From the NCBI RefSeq assembly GCF_018371055.1, contig NZ_JAGYZD010000068.1, positions 1 through 7,735 on the forward strand: a DNA stretch of 7,735 bases. Direction: 5' to 3'. Positions 6,370 to 7,735 of the stretch are shown piece by piece. The stretch is from Finegoldia magna. GTDB taxonomy: Bacteria; Bacillota; Clostridia; Tissierellales; Peptoniphilaceae. Each line of letters opens with the position of its first letter. Positions within the stretch are counted from its first letter, which is position 1. Under the pieces are notes generated by a model that saw nothing but the letters and a program-made list of their open reading frames with translations, made no database searches and was not told the DNA's origin. A program made the position numbers and the translations under genes.

Positions 6370-6408
6370 ATATTAAGTAGTTATGAGAATAATCATTATA
6401 CTTAATAT
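6370..6408 (-). promoter_or_regulatory. Candidate promoter -10 inside a 10-bp inverted repeat (operator-like)
   Basis: ATATTAAGTA (6370-6379) and TACTTAATAT (6399-6408) form a perfect inverted repeat with a 19-bp spacer. A perfect TATAAT on the minus strand (6395-6400) overlaps the right arm. The matching -35 (about 6418-6424) is poor, so the promoter would be weak or need an activator. Transcription from about 6388 would produce the leader that carries the peptide, hairpins and terminator. A dimeric regulator binding the arms, perhaps the sigma-like protein itself, is possible. Confidence 0.4.
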
Positions 6409-6696
6409 ACAAAATTCTATTTAAAGTATTAATGGCTTGAAATTATTCAAAATTTATTTTCCTTTCAAACGTATGAACTTATCCAAACTTTCTTATAAAA
6501 ATATTCTATAAATCGTAAAATCTTAGCTTTATTTGTTCTTCAATTATTTCAAATTTTAATTTTTCTTAGATCCAGCTAAAAATAGCATGCGTATATCTAA
6601 ATTTCTGACAATTAAATAACCCATCTATATATCATCATTTCTTTAATTTTCTCCCTTATTATATAGTAAATTATACAAATTGAAGATACTACATCT
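6409..6696. other. AT-rich intergenic region between the MATE gene and the sigma leader
   Basis: I see no supported gene, RNA or clear terminator in these 288 bases. A small AAGAT/ATCTT stem just after the MATE stop (about 6681-6698) lacks a T-run. Short open stretches on the minus strand (for example around 6460-6540) have no start with a ribosome binding site. The missing MATE terminator means MATE transcripts may run into the leader terminator at 6182-6225. Confidence 0.5.
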
Positions 6697-7735
6697 TTAA
6701 CCGTTTACCTTCATTTTTGATAGAGTTTTGCCTTGCATTATTAAGCCAACCATTATCATAGTAAAATCTACAACTGGTTCTGCCCACCAAACAGCCCCTG
6801 CTCCAAATATTCTTGGCAATATAAGTAAGGCTGGAACAAGTAATATCAACTGCCTTAGCATTACAATAATTCCTGCTTTTTTTCCATCTCCTATTGCTTG
6901 GAAAAAAGTAATAGTCATAATCATAATTCCGTAAAGAATAAATACAGAATAGAATATTCTAAAATTATTAACTCCAGCTGAAATTATGTTCTGACTTACT
7001 TTAAATAAGCCAAGTAACTGTCTTGATAAAGCTTGAGACGGTATCCAAAATACAGCTGCAAGGACTGTACCTCCTATAGAAAATATTTTCATAGTTTCTT
7101 TTACTCTATCATATTGTTTAGCTCCATAATTTGTACCAATGATGGGTTGTAATCCTTGGCTCATTCCCCAAATTGGTATGAAAGAAAATCCATAAAATCT
7201 CAAAGTTGCCGACATTAGTATTGCATTTGAATCTCCTCCATATTTAAAGGCTTGTTTATAAAGCAATGTTTGTTGAACTATAAAGAAAACTTGCATTATC
7301 ATAGCGGAAAAACCAATCCCAAACATTTCTTTTGATATCTCTTTTTCTTTTCTTATTTTCCCTATTTTTACATTTTCACTTTTATTTCTAAAATAATAAA
7401 TAGTTAAAATGGCTTGAATTATTTGAGCTGTTACTGTAGCTATAGCTGCACCTTCTATGGCATATTCTCCCATGACTATCATTAGTATTGGATCTAAAAC
7501 AATATTAATAAAGGCTCCAAAGCCCATAATACTCATCGCCTTTTTCATAAGCCCTTCACCACGCATAACCATATTGGCTGACTGAGTAAAGTTTACAAAA
7601 ATTGAGCCTAGAAATATTATTCTTAAATACCTTATGCCTAATGCCTTTATTTCTCCTGTTGCTCCAACTAAATCTAAAAAATATGGTCCTAGAAGTATTC
7701 CTCCTATTGTTATAATCGTTGAAAAAAAGATAACC
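6697..7735 (-). CDS. MATE-family multidrug efflux transporter, 5' part beyond the window
   Basis: The frame is open from the right window edge to the stop at 6697-6699, giving 345 visible residues. The ATG at 7572 is not the start, since the frame runs on upstream through FLGSIFVNFTQSANMVMRGE, a conserved internal MATE segment. About 100 N-terminal residues are missing relative to the usual 440-460 aa. Further hallmarks are GINIVLDPILM-like FINIVLDPIL, WGMSQGLQPIIGTNYGAKQY and FFQAIGDGKKA. Roughly nine hydrophobic membrane segments are visible. MATE proteins export cationic drugs and toxic compounds with Na+ or H+ exchange, and the QPIIGxNYGAK signature places it with the MepA/DinF-type branch. 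The specific substrate cannot be read. If the element extends past this gene, it is cargo, possibly giving drug or biocide tolerance. Confidence 0.93.
   Translation of the reverse strand, partial: VIFFSTIITIGGILLGPYFLDLVGATGEIKALGIRYLRIIFLGSIFVNFTQSANMVMRGEGLMKKAMSIMGFGAFINIVLDPILMIVMGEYAIEGAAIATVTAQIIQAILTIYYFRNKSENVKIGKIRKEKEISKEMFGIGFSAMIMQVFFIVQQTLLYKQAFKYGGDSNAILMSATLRFYGFSFIPIWGMSQGLQPIIGTNYGAKQYDRVKETMKIFSIGGTVLAAVFWIPSQALSRQLLGLFKVSQNIISAGVNNFRIFYSVFILYGIMIMTITFFQAIGDGKKAGIIVMLRQLILLVPALLILPRIFGAGAVWWAEPVVDFTMIMVGLIMQGKTLSKMKVNG

Larger units (their letters stand above)
207..7735. mobile_element. Integrative element with a serine recombinase triplet; left end seen, right end outside the window
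   Basis: The element begins where the ATPase reading frame breaks, at about 207-211, and the last recombinase gene ends only about 35 bp inside that boundary. Large serine recombinase genes typically sit next to one end of the element they mobilise. No second piece of the ATPase gene appears in the window, so the opposite end should lie to the right of 7735, making the MATE gene cargo. Triplets of serine recombinases are known from some Tn1549-like conjugative elements of Firmicutes. No conjugation, relaxase or replication gene is visible here, so conjugative versus merely mobilisable cannot be decided. The right limit given is simply the window edge. Confidence 0.7.

Noticed and set aside
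6409..6696. Open stretches around 6460-6540 as a decayed gene
   Set aside because: They are about 20 codons long in two different frames, without start signals or a recognisable family.
7570..7572. ATG at 7572 as the start of the MATE gene
   Set aside because: The frame remains open to the window edge with conserved MATE sequence upstream, and the protein would lack its first membrane segments.
1..7735. CRISPR array, tRNA or rRNA genes
   Set aside because: No regularly spaced repeats and no tRNA- or rRNA-like segments were seen on either strand.

Overview
The window comes from a low-GC (roughly 30% G+C) Gram-positive anaerobe-type genome, probably a clostridial or Tissierellia-like Firmicute. 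This is inferred from the AT-rich codons, the strong AGGAGG-type ribosome binding sites and the gene families; no species marker is present. Every gene I can support is on the minus strand, so the window reads functionally from right to left.

At the left edge (1-206) is the 3' part of a PilB/ComGA/GspE-type secretion ATPase gene. Its reading frame begins abruptly inside the Walker A motif, at the Gly-Lys-Thr codons, and the codon just upstream is a stop. About 35 bp further on begins the end of a mobile element. The element appears to have inserted into the P-loop coding sequence. The 5' half of the ATPase gene is not in the window, so the other element end must lie beyond the right edge unless there was a later rearrangement.

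From 243 to 4973 lies an operon of three different, apparently intact large serine recombinases (541, 542 and 485 aa). They are tightly packed: 0 nt between the first and second, 18 nt between the second and third. The operon has its own promoter at 5041-5069, and a leader hairpin that can cover the first ribosome binding site. Upstream are a small element protein (possibly TnpW-like, 86 or 64 aa) and a less AT-rich leader region of about 250 bp. A sigma-70 region-4-like regulator (133 aa) follows, with a clear intrinsic terminator.

Upstream of the sigma-like gene is an elaborate leader: a probable promoter overlapping a 10-bp inverted repeat, a 24-codon leader peptide whose stop lies in a hairpin, an intrinsic terminator, and a 20-bp hairpin that buries the ribosome binding site of the sigma-like gene. 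Terminator and anti-SD hairpin share the same CCTCC segment, so they exclude each other. This looks like a conditional on/off switch for the element's regulator. At the right edge is a MATE-family efflux transporter, 5'-truncated by the window end, which I infer is element cargo.

Working model (inference): the leader senses translation or another signal and gates the sigma-like regulator. That regulator may influence the downstream small protein and the recombinase triplet. The triplet excises or integrates the element at the ATPase P-loop, which would switch the pilus, secretion or competence ATPase on and off.
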